From an uncultured Flavobacteriaceae bacterium (lineage in GTDB: Bacteria; Bacteroidota; Bacteroidia; Flavobacteriales; Flavobacteriaceae): a stretch of 64,000 nucleotides of DNA. The position numbers and the translations under genes were made by a program. Each line of letters opens with the position of its first letter. The first letter of the stretch is position 1. The notes below the pieces were generated by a model. That model was not told where the DNA came from and did no database searches. It saw nothing but the letters and a program-made list of their open reading frames with translations. Positions 45,416 to 54,275 of this stretch are shown in pieces. The stretch lies in assembly GCA_947494205.1 (NCBI GenBank), contig CANLUH010000006.1, positions 214,192 through 278,191 on the forward strand, read 5' to 3'.

Positions 45416-47653
45416 TTAATTTATTTTATATCGTAATCCAGCATAATAACTACTTCCAAAAATTGGACCATATACAAAGGTGGTATCAAAATTTGAACCA
45501 AAAGGATTATCTGCTCCTAAAATAGGATTATCTTGTTTTGTATTCGTTATATTTTCGCCTCCTAAATATACTTCAAATTTTGGAGAAAACACTTTAGTTA
45601 TCTGCGCATTCAATGTGGCAACTGTTGGTGTTCGCTCTGGTAATTGATACTGTGGCAAATTACTTATTGTTGAAGACAAACGCTGCTCGCCTAACCAATT
45701 ATAAGTAGTATCAAATTTCCATTGCGCACCATTATCTTTCTTATCCGTTTCATAAGAAACATTTGCAAATATTCTATGTTTAGGTATTAAAGGCCTATCT
45801 AATTTACCAGAATTATACTGTGTTTTAATATCATAATATTTGTACGCGGTGCGTATATCAAAATTTTTAAATACATTATAATTAAATTCAAACTGAAAGC
45901 TATTCGCATAACTATCTCCTTTTAAATTATAAAAACGCACTTCGTTAGGGTTTTCATAATCTACTACTACTTGATTTTTAAAATCTGTTCTGTAAAAATC
46001 TAAAGTAATATCTGCTTTTCTTCCAAATAAATTAAAACCTTGTAAATAAGACACACCATAATTCCAGGCAATCTCGGGATCTAAACCATAAATATTACCT
46101 CCGTCGTTATCAATATTTAAAAGTCTAGAAGTAGAGAATAGTTTTTGGTTTTCTGCAAAAATATTAGCCGCGCGTTTCCCTCTTCCTATAGATAATCTTA
46201 AAGCAGATTTATCCCAAGTGGTATAACGTAAATGCAATCGCGGTGTTACAAAAGTTCCCAATGCACTATGTGTATCTACTCGTAAACCTGCAGTTAAATT
46301 TAATTTATCTAAATCGTCATAATTATATTCAAAAAAAGCACCTACTCCATTTTCAGTACGTTCAATATCTAAAGCATTAACATCTTCTTTATAATTATCG
46401 TAGGTATAACTTACACCTGTCTTTATTTTATGTCTAGAATCGCTAATTATAGAATTATATATCACGTTAGCATACGCGCTATTATGTAAAATATTATACG
46501 TATTAAATCCAAAATAAGAATCTTGTTTATGGTTACTATATGCGCCTTGCACACCTAAACTTTGGTATGGTATTTCTGGATTTACATAGCCTAGTTTTGC
46601 AGAAACTTCATAACGCCTAGTATCTATTTCGCTTCCCCAAGCATTGGTTGTAAATTTATCGGTATCTGGATTAAAGGCGATTTGTCCTGCTTGTTTTTCG
46701 TCATTTAAATATTTTAAATTAATAAAGCTTACAAATCCTTTTTCTGGATTAGTGTATTGCCAACGGTTCATTACGTTTACTTGTTTTGCTAATGGTAAAT
46801 CTAAAAATGCGTCATCATTTCTATCAAATTTTTCACTTCTAGAGTTTCCGTGTAAATACAATCCTGTATCCCATCTATCACTTACTTTAGTATTAAAATG
46901 GGTGTTTAATTCTAATCTACCATTTACTGCGCCATAAGCATTTACAAATAATTTATTATCTGTTGTCGGTTTTACCAATTCTGCATTAATTTGCCCAGCT
47001 ATACTTTCGTAACCATTTACAACGCTTCCTGCTCCCTTTGTTATCTGTATACTTTCTACCCAAGTTCCAGGTATAAAACTCAACCCAAAGGCTTGAGAAG
47101 CACCACGAATAGATGGAATGTTTTCTGTTGCAATTAAAATATAGGGGCTCGTTAAGCCTAACATTTTAATTTGTCGCGTTCCTGTTACAGCATCAGAAAA
47201 ATTAACGTCTATAGATGGATTTGTTTCAAAGCTTTCCGACAGATTACAACAGGCTGCTTTTAATAGCTCATCGCTACTTACTGTAATAATATTTTGTGAT
47301 TGCAAGTAGGATCTTGCTGTGGCTTGCTTTCTAGCAGTTACGGTTACTTCATCTAAACTACTTGTAGATTGTAACGCATGTGTTATATTTTTTGGGTTAG
47401 TAACTGTTATAGTATCTGTTTTAAAACCTACATAACTTATTACTAATTGTTTGTATTCTTTTTTATAGGATAAGCTAAAGTTACCTTCAAAATCGGTAAC
47501 TGTACCCACATTAGTGTTTAACCAATACACATTAGCTCCTGGTAAACCTATGGTTTCGTTTTTAGTATTTGCTTCCCATATCGTACCGTTTGCAGTCTCT
47601 TGAGACCACAATAGTATGGGTAATAGCATTATTATATATAATATATGTTTCAC
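45416..47653 (-). CDS. TonB-dependent receptor of the metal locus
   Basis: About 745 aa. The frame is open from a GTG at 47663-47665, but the GTG at 47651-47653 gives the better signal peptide (MKHILYIIMLLPILLWSQ), so I use it. A carboxypeptidase-like domain (about 20-105) precedes the plug (about 115-225), which has an unusual double Cys, AACCNLSESFETNPSIDV. The barrel ends in YYAGLRYKIN. The vicinal Cys pair and its HMA and HYC_CC_PP neighbours suggest transport of a soft metal such as copper or a metal complex; this is inference from context. Confidence 0.9.
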   Translation of the reverse strand: MKHILYIIMLLPILLWSQETANGTIWEANTKNETIGLPGANVYWLNTNVGTVTDFEGNFSLSYKKEYKQLVISYVGFKTDTITVTNPKNITHALQSTSSLDEVTVTARKQATARSYLQSQNIITVSSDELLKAACCNLSESFETNPSIDVNFSDAVTGTRQIKMLGLTSPYILIATENIPSIRGASQAFGLSFIPGTWVESIQITKGAGSVVNGYESIAGQINAELVKPTTDNKLFVNAYGAVNGRLELNTHFNTKVSDRWDTGLYLHGNSRSEKFDRNDDAFLDLPLAKQVNVMNRWQYTNPEKGFVSFINLKYLNDEKQAGQIAFNPDTDKFTTNAWGSEIDTRRYEVSAKLGYVNPEIPYQSLGVQGAYSNHKQDSYFGFNTYNILHNSAYANVIYNSIISDSRHKIKTGVSYTYDNYKEDVNALDIERTENGVGAFFEYNYDDLDKLNLTAGLRVDTHSALGTFVTPRLHLRYTTWDKSALRLSIGRGKRAANIFAENQKLFSTSRLLNIDNDGGNIYGLDPEIAWNYGVSYLQGFNLFGRKADITLDFYRTDFKNQVVVDYENPNEVRFYNLKGDSYANSFQFEFNYNVFKNFDIRTAYKYYDIKTQYNSGKLDRPLIPKHRIFANVSYETDKKDNGAQWKFDTTYNWLGEQRLSSTISNLPQYQLPERTPTVATLNAQITKVFSPKFEVYLGGENITNTKQDNPILGADNPFGSNFDTTFVYGPIFGSSYYAGLRYKIN

Positions 47654-47724
47654 TTGTTTGCTCACCTTATGTGAGTTTGTATTTGTTTTAATACCCTGTT
47701 TTGTTTTAATGAAAACGTATTCTA

Positions 47725-48456
47725 CTATAAAAACTGTTTCGCTAGCATAATAACTGCCATAACTATCATTATTGTATTTTCAATAAATGTAGCCTTGGTC
47801 ATTGGTAGTTTTAAAGCGGTACCTAAACAGGCACATTGTATCGCTTTTTTACTCAATAAGGATTGCGTAACACCAACGGTTGTTATTCCTAAAACTAGGA
47901 TGGTAAGTACTAATGCTAATGGAATTTGAATACGAAATAAAAACAATAATCCTAATGCTATTTCTATAAAAGGATAGATAATCGCATACGCAGGTACTGC
48001 TTTAGCTAAAGGATCGTACATTTTAAAAGATTCTGGAAATCCTTTTAAATCTAACACTTTAAAAAAGCTAAACACAATGTAGAATATGCCCATAAAGTCT
48101 AACATAAAAGGACTCCAATTCCAATTTTTATAATGTAAACCTATTGCTATTAATAGTATATATGTGAAAATTATAAATAATGGTTTTAGTTGTTGTAATT
48201 CACTTTTCTGAATCACAACATCATTACTTCCTGTAATAATATTAGTAGTTTCCTTTGCATTAGAAATAGTAAATTTCTCTGGTAAGGCGTTTTGTAATAC
48301 TTTAATTGAAATAGTATTAGAAAACTCTATAACAGCAGTCTCTTCTTCTAAATTCACAGACACGCTAGTTATGCCTTCTAATGCGGCTAATTTTGTTTCT
48401 ACAGAATTTCTACATCCATTACAGGTCATCCCTGTAACTGTATACGTATGCTTCAT
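47725..48456 (-). CDS. HMA domain fused to MauE/DoxX-like membrane domain
   Basis: 243 aa. Residues 1-66 form a heavy-metal-associated domain with the metal-binding motif GMTCNGC (8-14). Residues about 90-243 form a four-helix membrane domain of the MauE type, with a Cys pair near the end in KAIQCACLGTALKLP. This fused layout is common in Bacteroidota metal loci; the membrane part may shuttle thiol redox or metal. It lies between the HYC_CC_PP gene (74 bp) and the TonB receptor (about 60 bp). Confidence 0.87.
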   Translation of the reverse strand: MKHTYTVTGMTCNGCRNSVETKLAALEGITSVSVNLEEETAVIEFSNTISIKVLQNALPEKFTISNAKETTNIITGSNDVVIQKSELQQLKPLFIIFTYILLIAIGLHYKNWNWSPFMLDFMGIFYIVFSFFKVLDLKGFPESFKMYDPLAKAVPAYAIIYPFIEIALGLLFLFRIQIPLALVLTILVLGITTVGVTQSLLSKKAIQCACLGTALKLPMTKATFIENTIMIVMAVIMLAKQFL

Positions 48457-48530
48457 TTGTTTTTACTTTAATTCTTAATTCGTTTCTATTCTTACTCTTT
48501 ATAGTAGAATGTTCGAAAGTCATTATTTAA

Positions 48531-48944
48531 TCAAATTAAAAACACGTCGTCTAATAATTGTATGTCGTAGACTAAATTAGGTGGAGAATAATCTTTATGT
48601 GGTATTATTTGCTTTGGAAGGCTTGTGTAGAGTGCTTCATAAGAGTAAATAAACGAAGTAACAAACCATTGCAAATGCGTTTCAATATCATTAAAATCCT
48701 TAATTTGCAACTCATCTTGTCCTTCAACAATCTCAACAATATCTTTACAACATTTCTTTTTTGTGATGACTTCTTGTTCCATTTCGGAAGCTTCCATGCC
48801 ACACTTTTGTCCTTCAGTAAAAATAGAAACATCTATTAATCTATTGCCACAGTAATGTTTTTCAACCGTTAAAGACACTGTTGAAATCAATACTAAAAGT
48901 GCAAGACTTAAAGAAAATAATTTATGTACTATTTGTTTTACCAC
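48531..48944 (-). CDS. HYC_CC_PP family secreted protein
   Basis: 137 aa starting at GTG (no in-frame ATG upstream before a stop). Signal peptide about 1-25, then the three landmarks that name the family: HYC (about 30), CC in KKKCCKD (about 64), and PP in YSPPNL (about 120). Further Cys at GQKCGME. These proteins occur next to metal-related TonB receptors in Bacteroidota; function is not established. First gene of the minus-strand metal locus. Confidence 0.85.
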   Translation of the reverse strand: MVKQIVHKLFSLSLALLVLISTVSLTVEKHYCGNRLIDVSIFTEGQKCGMEASEMEQEVITKKKCCKDIVEIVEGQDELQIKDFNDIETHLQWFVTSFIYSYEALYTSLPKQIIPHKDYSPPNLVYDIQLLDDVFLI

Positions 48945-49026
48945 AACACAAATTTACAAAATTTGCTATTACAGTAGTCTTTTTATAAAAGGATTAACAT
49001 TGTTTTCTAGAATGTCACCTTTTTAT

Positions 49027-49455
49027 TTATGCGTCTTTTCTATGATAATAGAAGGCTGGCAATAGTAAAAGTAAGATAAGTGGTTGTATTAAAAACCGTC
49101 GGATATTAAAAAACAGATAATAGTCCTCTTGTTTAGGATTGGTTACAAAATATAGAAACAAAATAGTTAAAATACAGTAAGCCATTGTATAGATTAACAC
49201 CGAGAATTTAACGATACTAATATCTTTAAAAAAAACAAATAGAATAGCCAATGAGACTACCGTATTTATAAGATAACGTAAACTGGTAAACAGGGTTAAT
49301 TTAAGGGTTTCTTGACGTGGAGAATCTAAATACAGGTAATCGTTTTGAAAAAACGTTAAGTAAGGATCATAAAATAATTCGTTTTCGAATAAGCGTACTA
49401 AAGCCAGTATACTAAACAATAAAAATAACCAGATATACTTTTTGTATTTACCCAT
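49027..49455 (-). CDS. exosortase F-associated membrane protein
   Basis: 142 aa from the ATG at 49455; a longer TTG-initiated frame (49467) is less likely. Four hydrophobic segments, with the sequence FENELFYDPYLTFF after the first, typical of the small protein that accompanies XrtF in flavobacteria. It overlaps the xrtF stop by 8 bp and so is translationally coupled to it. Role in the system unknown. Confidence 0.8.
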   Translation of the reverse strand: MGKYKKYIWLFLLFSILALVRLFENELFYDPYLTFFQNDYLYLDSPRQETLKLTLFTSLRYLINTVVSLAILFVFFKDISIVKFSVLIYTMAYCILTILFLYFVTNPKQEDYYLFFNIRRFLIQPLILLLLLPAFYYHRKDA

Positions 49456-49999
49456 TATTCTTACCAATATTAGAAAATTTATTTACCCATAACATCCATA
49501 ATAAAAATACCATACCATAAATAATTGCAGGAAACACTACCGAATGTAATATTTCACTGCGCCAAGGATAATGGTATAATCCTATAGATAAAATAACGAT
49601 ACGAAATAGGTTGGCCAGATAAATAACTATACCTCCAACTAGTAAAAATAATACCGTTGTTTTTCGTTTTCCAGAAAAAGCAATAACAAACGAAATGAAT
49701 AATATAATAACACTTACAGAATTACAACCTTCTATTACTCGTGCTAAATATTTATCTCTAACAATTAATTTCATAGAAGGTTCTTCTGGGTGTGGTAAAA
49801 TTTTAGAAGCATACCCTACACTATTTAGTACCGTTTCTGTTTGTTTAGCAACAACGTGAGTAATATAATCTGGATAATAGTTAGAATCTTTAGAAGCGTC
49901 TAAATATAATTTATAGCAAAAAGACAATGCCGCGTACACCAATAAAAATGTAAGGATAAATTTTATTACAGACTTATATTTTATAAGAAGTGTTTTCAA
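49448..49999 (-). CDS. xrtF: exosortase family protein XrtF
   Basis: 183 aa integral membrane transpeptidase-like protein with several helices. The exosortase/archaeosortase catalytic residues are in place: Cys92 in IEGCNSVSV, Arg133 in ANLFRIV, His152 in EILHSVVFP. Exosortases cleave C-terminal sorting tags of exported proteins. No PEP-CTERM-type substrate gene is visible near it in this window. Coupled to its associated membrane protein. Confidence 0.9.
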   Translation of the reverse strand: MKTLLIKYKSVIKFILTFLLVYAALSFCYKLYLDASKDSNYYPDYITHVVAKQTETVLNSVGYASKILPHPEEPSMKLIVRDKYLARVIEGCNSVSVIILFISFVIAFSGKRKTTVLFLLVGGIVIYLANLFRIVILSIGLYHYPWRSEILHSVVFPAIIYGMVFLLWMLWVNKFSNIGKNNG

Positions 50000-50044
50000 T
50001 ATTTAATTTTGACTAAATATGTTAAAATTATACAAATTAAAACG

Positions 50045-50073
50045 TTGAAATTACGTCTTTTTAAATACTTTTG
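50045..50073 (+). promoter_or_regulatory. flavobacterial promoter of the GAF-domain gene
   Basis: TTG (50045-50047), 18 bp spacer, TACTTTTG (50066-50073), about 17 bp before the start codon: full match to the TTG-N17-23-TAnnTTTG consensus. Confidence 0.6.
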
Positions 50074-50090
50074 CCAAAATTTTTGCACCT

Positions 50091-50549
50091 ATGATTTTAG
50101 AAACATTAAAACCACAGATAGAAACTATAGTTTCAAATACTAATAATACATTAGATGATAGCTTATTACAGATTTGCGAATTACTTGAAGCCAGGGTAGA
50201 TTATTATAATTGGGTAGGGTTTTATTTTAAGAATGGTGATAAAAATGAATTAAAATTAGGACCTTACGTTGGGGAGCCTACAGATCATACTATTATTCCT
50301 TTTGGAAAAGGTATTTGCGGACAAGTAGCAGTTAGTAACGAAAATTTTGTGGTACCAGATGTCGCAGCACAGGATAATTACATTGCTTGTAGTATTACCG
50401 TAAAAGCAGAAATTGTAATCCCTATTTTTGTTAATGGTGAAAACATTGGGCAGATTGATATCGACTCTAATACACCTGATCCTTTTACTGAAGCTGATGA
50501 ACGTTTTTTAGAGTTTGTTTGCGAAAAAGTTGCTGGATTATTAGGTTAA
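50091..50549 (+). CDS. GAF-domain protein, free methionine-R-sulfoxide reductase-like
   Basis: 152 aa single GAF domain. It resembles fRMsr (E. coli YebR): DYYNWVGFYF, PFGKGICGQVA and NYIACSITVKAEIVIPI, ending DIDSNTPDPFTEADERFLE. Two of the three family Cys are retained with the right spacing (C76 and C100, 24 apart as C94 and C118 in E. coli), but the position of the first (E. coli C84) carries no Cys. Reduction of free Met-R-sulfoxide is plausible, with altered recycling. Single gene with its own promoter. Confidence 0.82.
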   Translation: MILETLKPQIETIVSNTNNTLDDSLLQICELLEARVDYYNWVGFYFKNGDKNELKLGPYVGEPTDHTIIPFGKGICGQVAVSNENFVVPDVAAQDNYIACSITVKAEIVIPIFVNGENIGQIDIDSNTPDPFTEADERFLEFVCEKVAGLLG

Positions 50550-50610
50550 TTACATTTTTTCAAACAACAACCAACATTTCTAATATCTGATTTAAATCGA
50601 CACCGAATTA

Positions 50611-51033
50611 ATGGACTCAAGATTGTATAATATCATCAACAATAAATCAAAATATTGTGACGATATTATTAAGAATAATTATTCTGCTTCTTATTTAAAT
50701 AATACAAAATGGTATAAATTGATTGAAGCATTAACGAATAAGTTTGATGAAATTTCTATGAATGTTAAATTAATTTACGATGATGTAATAGAAAATCATA
50801 TTTTAAATTCACCAGACTTTGCGCCTTATTTTATTGAACCTATAAAATATAAAGAAGTGGAATGGATAGAATTCCCAAACGAATATGAATATTGGATTAA
50901 TGATAATAATCTTAAAGCAGGCACAAAGCTATACAAACAAAATTATCAGGCTATTAAACTAGAAATCGACAAAATTGGAAAATTTAAGATTGACGAATAT
51001 GATAATAAAATAAGACTATATGCTTATATCTAA
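50611..51033 (+). CDS. hypothetical protein, 140 aa
   Basis: Cytosolic protein without signal or membrane segments, rich in Asn, Ile, Lys and Tyr. It contains NTKWYKLIEALTNKFDEISM near 32-51 and a central VEWIEFPNEYEYW. I do not recognise a domain; the pattern of alternating strands and one helix and an AT-rich codon use resemble small accessory proteins such as immunity or SMI-type proteins, but this is a weak impression. No partner toxin is visible beside it. Confidence 0.6.
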   Translation: MDSRLYNIINNKSKYCDDIIKNNYSASYLNNTKWYKLIEALTNKFDEISMNVKLIYDDVIENHILNSPDFAPYFIEPIKYKEVEWIEFPNEYEYWINDNNLKAGTKLYKQNYQAIKLEIDKIGKFKIDEYDNKIRLYAYI

Positions 51034-51056
51034 TAGCAATAATTAACTTTTTAGAT

Positions 51057-51314
51057 TCAACTTCTTCTCCTTCTTATAAAAACTAAAAGTATAAACCTAA
51101 CAATAATAGTAATGAGGCCAATGATTATTAATGCAATAATCGTTGGAGGTATTAAACTTAACCAAAACTGAATATTAGTAATATCCCAAGCCCAACCAAC
51201 GGTTTTATTTACTCCATAAGTTTTATCTGTTGTAGAAAAGTACATAACAAATGTAATAACTAACACAATTGCTGTTATTATATATAATTTCCAAAAATTT
51301 AGTTTTGCCTTCAT
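51057..51314 (-). CDS. small membrane protein, two helices
   Basis: 85 aa from the ATG at 51314 (a longer TTG-initiated version exists but is less likely). Two hydrophobic helices (about 7-26 and 48-75) are separated by a loop containing YGVNKTVGWAWDITN, and the C-terminus is strongly basic (FIRRRRS). Convergent with the 140 aa gene (23 bp apart). Function unknown. Confidence 0.6.
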   Translation of the reverse strand: MKAKLNFWKLYIITAIVLVITFVMYFSTTDKTYGVNKTVGWAWDITNIQFWLSLIPPTIIALIIIGLITIIVRFILLVFIRRRRS

Positions 51315-51391
51315 TTCTATAATGTATACCACCAATATAACGTTATTGTTGATAACTCTAAAATTTAGTTGAAAAAAGGACTACAAATTAG

Positions 51392-51422
51392 CTGATAAAA
51401 TTTCAGCAATTTATTACATTTG
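51392..51422 (+). promoter_or_regulatory. candidate promoter of purH
   Basis: CTG (51392-51394), 20 bp spacer, TACATTTG (51415-51422); the -7 box fits TAnnTTTG and the -33 is one base off TTG. The start codon follows 23 bp later. Confidence 0.45.
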
Positions 51423-51445
51423 ATGGCTTATTAAAACAACTACTA

Positions 51446-52978
51446 ATGAGCAACAACAAAACAATTAAATCTGCATTAATTTCTGTATTTAGCAAAGACG
51501 GTTTAGCACCTATTGTACAAGAATTAAATGCGCAAGGTGTCACTATTTATTCTACTGGTGGAACCGAAAAATTCATTAAAGACTTAGGTATAGATGTCGT
51601 TCCTGTAGAGGACGTTACCTCTTATCCTTCTATTTTAGGTGGGCGTGTTAAAACATTACACCCAAAAGTATTTGGTGGTATTTTAAACAGACAAAACCAT
51701 GATGGTGATGTTGCAGAAATGACAGAATACGACATCCCACAAATAGATGTCGTTATTGTAGATTTATATCCTTTTGAAAAAACAGTAGCCTCTGGTGCAC
51801 CAAACCAAGATATTATTGAAAAAATTGACATTGGTGGTATTTCTTTAATTCGTGCAGCTGCTAAGAACTATGCAGATGTTATTTGTGTATCATCTGTAGA
51901 TGATTATGCTGAATTTTTAGATTTAATTACTGAGAAAAAAGGCGATTTATCTGAAGCTGATAGAAAAGCATTTGCAGCAAAAGCATTTAACGTATCGTCT
52001 CATTACGATTCTGCTATTTTTAATTACTTTAACCAAGACAATAACATAACTGCTTTAAAAGTTTCTGAAACTAATGGTAAAGCATTACGTTATGGTGAAA
52101 ACCCACATCAAAAAGGGTTTTTCTTTGGGAACTTCGATGAGATTTTCACAAAATTACACGGTAAAGAATTAAGTTACAACAATTTATTAGATGTTGATGC
52201 TGCTGTTAACTTAATGGATGAGTTTAAAAACGATGCACCAACATTTGCAATCTTAAAACATAATAACGCTTGCGGTTTAGCACAACGTAACACCTTACAT
52301 CAAGCCTATGTAGATGCATTGGCTGGTGATCCAGTATCTGCTTTTGGTGGTGTTTTAATTTCTAATACAGAAATTGATTTAGAAACGGCTAACGAAATAC
52401 ACAAATTATTCTGTGAAGTTGTTATTGCTCCTTCTTTTTCAGACGACGCTTTAGAGGTTTTAAAAGGTAAGAAAAACAGAATTCTTTTAATTTTAAATGA
52501 TGTTGAATTAGCGCAAACTATTGTAAGAACATGCTTAAATGGTGTTTTAGTTCAAGACAGAAATAATATTACAGACAGTAAAGATGCAGTAACTAGTGCT
52601 ACTATTACTGCACCTACCGATGCTGAATTAGACGATTTAATCTTTGCATCAAAAATTTGTAAGCACACAAAATCGAATACTATCGTTTTAGTAAAAGGCA
52701 AGCAATTATGTGCTAGTGGAACTGGACAAACAAGTCGTGTAGATGCATTAAACCAAGCGATACATAAAGCAGGTTCTTTTAACTTCGATTTAAAAGGAAG
52801 TGTTATGGCTAGTGATGCTTTTTTCCCTTTTCCAGATTGTGTTGAAATAGCAAAAAACGCAGGGGTTTCTGCTGTTATTCAACCTGGAGGCTCTATAAAA
52901 GACCAGCTAAGTATTGATTATTGTAATGATAATGCTGTTTCTATGGTATTTACAGGAACACGCCACTTTAAACATTAA
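51446..52978 (+). CDS. purH: bifunctional AICAR transformylase / IMP cyclohydrolase
   Basis: 510 aa enzyme catalysing the last two steps of IMP synthesis. An MGS-like cyclohydrolase domain (1-about 145: YSTGGTEKFIKDLG, GGRVKTLHPKVFGGIL) is followed by the AICAR formyltransferase domain (about 150-510: LRYGENPHQKGFFFG, AILKHNNACGLA with the catalytic Lys-His, QTSRVDALNQAI, FFPFPDCVEIA, QPGGSIKD). Standard length. Monocistronic with a terminator about 60 bp downstream. Confidence 0.97.
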   Translation: MSNNKTIKSALISVFSKDGLAPIVQELNAQGVTIYSTGGTEKFIKDLGIDVVPVEDVTSYPSILGGRVKTLHPKVFGGILNRQNHDGDVAEMTEYDIPQIDVVIVDLYPFEKTVASGAPNQDIIEKIDIGGISLIRAAAKNYADVICVSSVDDYAEFLDLITEKKGDLSEADRKAFAAKAFNVSSHYDSAIFNYFNQDNNITALKVSETNGKALRYGENPHQKGFFFGNFDEIFTKLHGKELSYNNLLDVDAAVNLMDEFKNDAPTFAILKHNNACGLAQRNTLHQAYVDALAGDPVSAFGGVLISNTEIDLETANEIHKLFCEVVIAPSFSDDALEVLKGKKNRILLILNDVELAQTIVRTCLNGVLVQDRNNITDSKDAVTSATITAPTDAELDDLIFASKICKHTKSNTIVLVKGKQLCASGTGQTSRVDALNQAIHKAGSFNFDLKGSVMASDAFFPFPDCVEIAKNAGVSAVIQPGGSIKDQLSIDYCNDNAVSMVFTGTRHFKH

Positions 52979-53040
52979 AATTCCTGCGCAGGCAGTAATC
53001 TCATATTGTAGACGTTTAGAAACTAAACGCTACTTAAAAA

Positions 53041-53069
53041 GCTTCAGAATAGTATCTGAAGCTTTTTTT
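53041..53069 (+). terminator. intrinsic terminator after purH
   Basis: GCTTCAGA / TCTGAAGC hairpin with a 6 nt loop followed by seven T. The rest of the 254 bp gap to mreB is AT-rich and holds no ORF that I can support. Confidence 0.85.
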
Positions 53070-53232
53070 ATACTTAATTTTCAATAAAAAGATCCAAAAC
53101 AAGGTTAAAAACCGTAAATAATTCAGCACTAAAAAATTATACCATAACTAAATGCAATTAACTCCTTTTTTTTCGTTAGATTTATTACTTTTACACACTC
53201 TTATTAATAACTCTCTATAATTACACACAAGT

Positions 53233-54261
53233 ATGGGATTTTTTGACTTCCTAACCGAAGAAATCGCAATCGATTTAGGTACGGCGAATACACTTATTAT
53301 TCATAATGATAAAGTTGTAGTAGATGCGCCATCTATAGTCGCCAGAGACCGCATTTCTGGAAAAATAACCGCTGTTGGTCAAGAAGCCAATATGATGCAA
53401 GGAAAAACGCACGAAAACATTAAAACAATTAGGCCACTTAAAGATGGGGTAATTGCAGACTTTGATGCATCTGAGCAAATGATAAGTTTATTTATTAAAA
53501 ATATCCCTGCATTAAAAAAGAAATTATTTACCCCTTCCCTACGTATGGTAATATGTATTCCATCTGGAATTACAGAAGTAGAGATGCGTGCGGTAAAAGA
53601 GAGTGCAGAGCGTGTTAATGGGAAAGAAGTATACTTAATACATGAGCCAATGGCTGCTGCAATTGGTATTGGTGTAGATATTATGCAACCTAAAGGAAAT
53701 ATGATTGTAGATATAGGTGGTGGTACTACCGAAATTGCAGTGATTGCCTTAGGTGGTATTGTTTGTGACAAATCTGTGAAAATTGCAGGAGATGTTTTTA
53801 CAAACGATATTATTTATTACATGAGAACGCAACACAACTTATATGTTGGAGAGCGTACTGCCGAAAAAATTAAAATACAAATAGGTGCTGCTACCGAAGA
53901 TTTAGATCTTCCGCCAGAAGATATGAGTGTTCAGGGTCGTGACTTATTAACAGGAAAACCTAAACAAGTACAAATTTCTTATAGAGAGATTGCTAAAGCT
54001 TTAGACAAATCTATTCTTAGAATTGAAGATGCTGTTATGGAAACCTTATCGCAAACACCTCCAGAATTAGCTGCCGATATTTATAATACAGGAATCTACC
54101 TTGCTGGTGGAGGATCTATGTTACGTGGTTTAGACAAACGTTTATCTCAGAAAACAGATTTACCTGTATATATTGCAGAAGATCCTTTACGTGCTGTTGT
54201 ACGTGGTACTGGTATTACATTAAAAAATATTCCTAAATACAAAAGCGTATTGATAAAGTAG
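53233..54261 (+). CDS. mreB: rod shape-determining actin homologue MreB
   Basis: 342 aa cytosolic actin-like ATPase that organises the lateral wall synthesis complex. Phosphate 1 motif AIDLGTANTLI (about 12-22), VCIPSGITEVEMRAV, phosphate 2 MIVDIGGGTTEIAVIALGGI (in parts, about 157-176), adenosine motif TGIYLAGGGSMLRGLDKRL (about 286-304). Usual family length; N-terminal amphipathic start MGFFDFLTEE for membrane binding. First gene of mreBCD-mrdA-rodA. Confidence 0.97.
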   Translation: MGFFDFLTEEIAIDLGTANTLIIHNDKVVVDAPSIVARDRISGKITAVGQEANMMQGKTHENIKTIRPLKDGVIADFDASEQMISLFIKNIPALKKKLFTPSLRMVICIPSGITEVEMRAVKESAERVNGKEVYLIHEPMAAAIGIGVDIMQPKGNMIVDIGGGTTEIAVIALGGIVCDKSVKIAGDVFTNDIIYYMRTQHNLYVGERTAEKIKIQIGAATEDLDLPPEDMSVQGRDLLTGKPKQVQISYREIAKALDKSILRIEDAVMETLSQTPPELAADIYNTGIYLAGGGSMLRGLDKRLSQKTDLPVYIAEDPLRAVVRGTGITLKNIPKYKSVLIK

Positions 54262-54275
54262 CACCCTAAAATAAT

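Noticed and set aside
48949..48956. TAAATTTG -7 box before the HYC_CC_PP gene
   Set aside because: It lies 4 bp before the GTG start and would give a leaderless transcript, and no -33 element is visible; AT-rich chance match is likelier.
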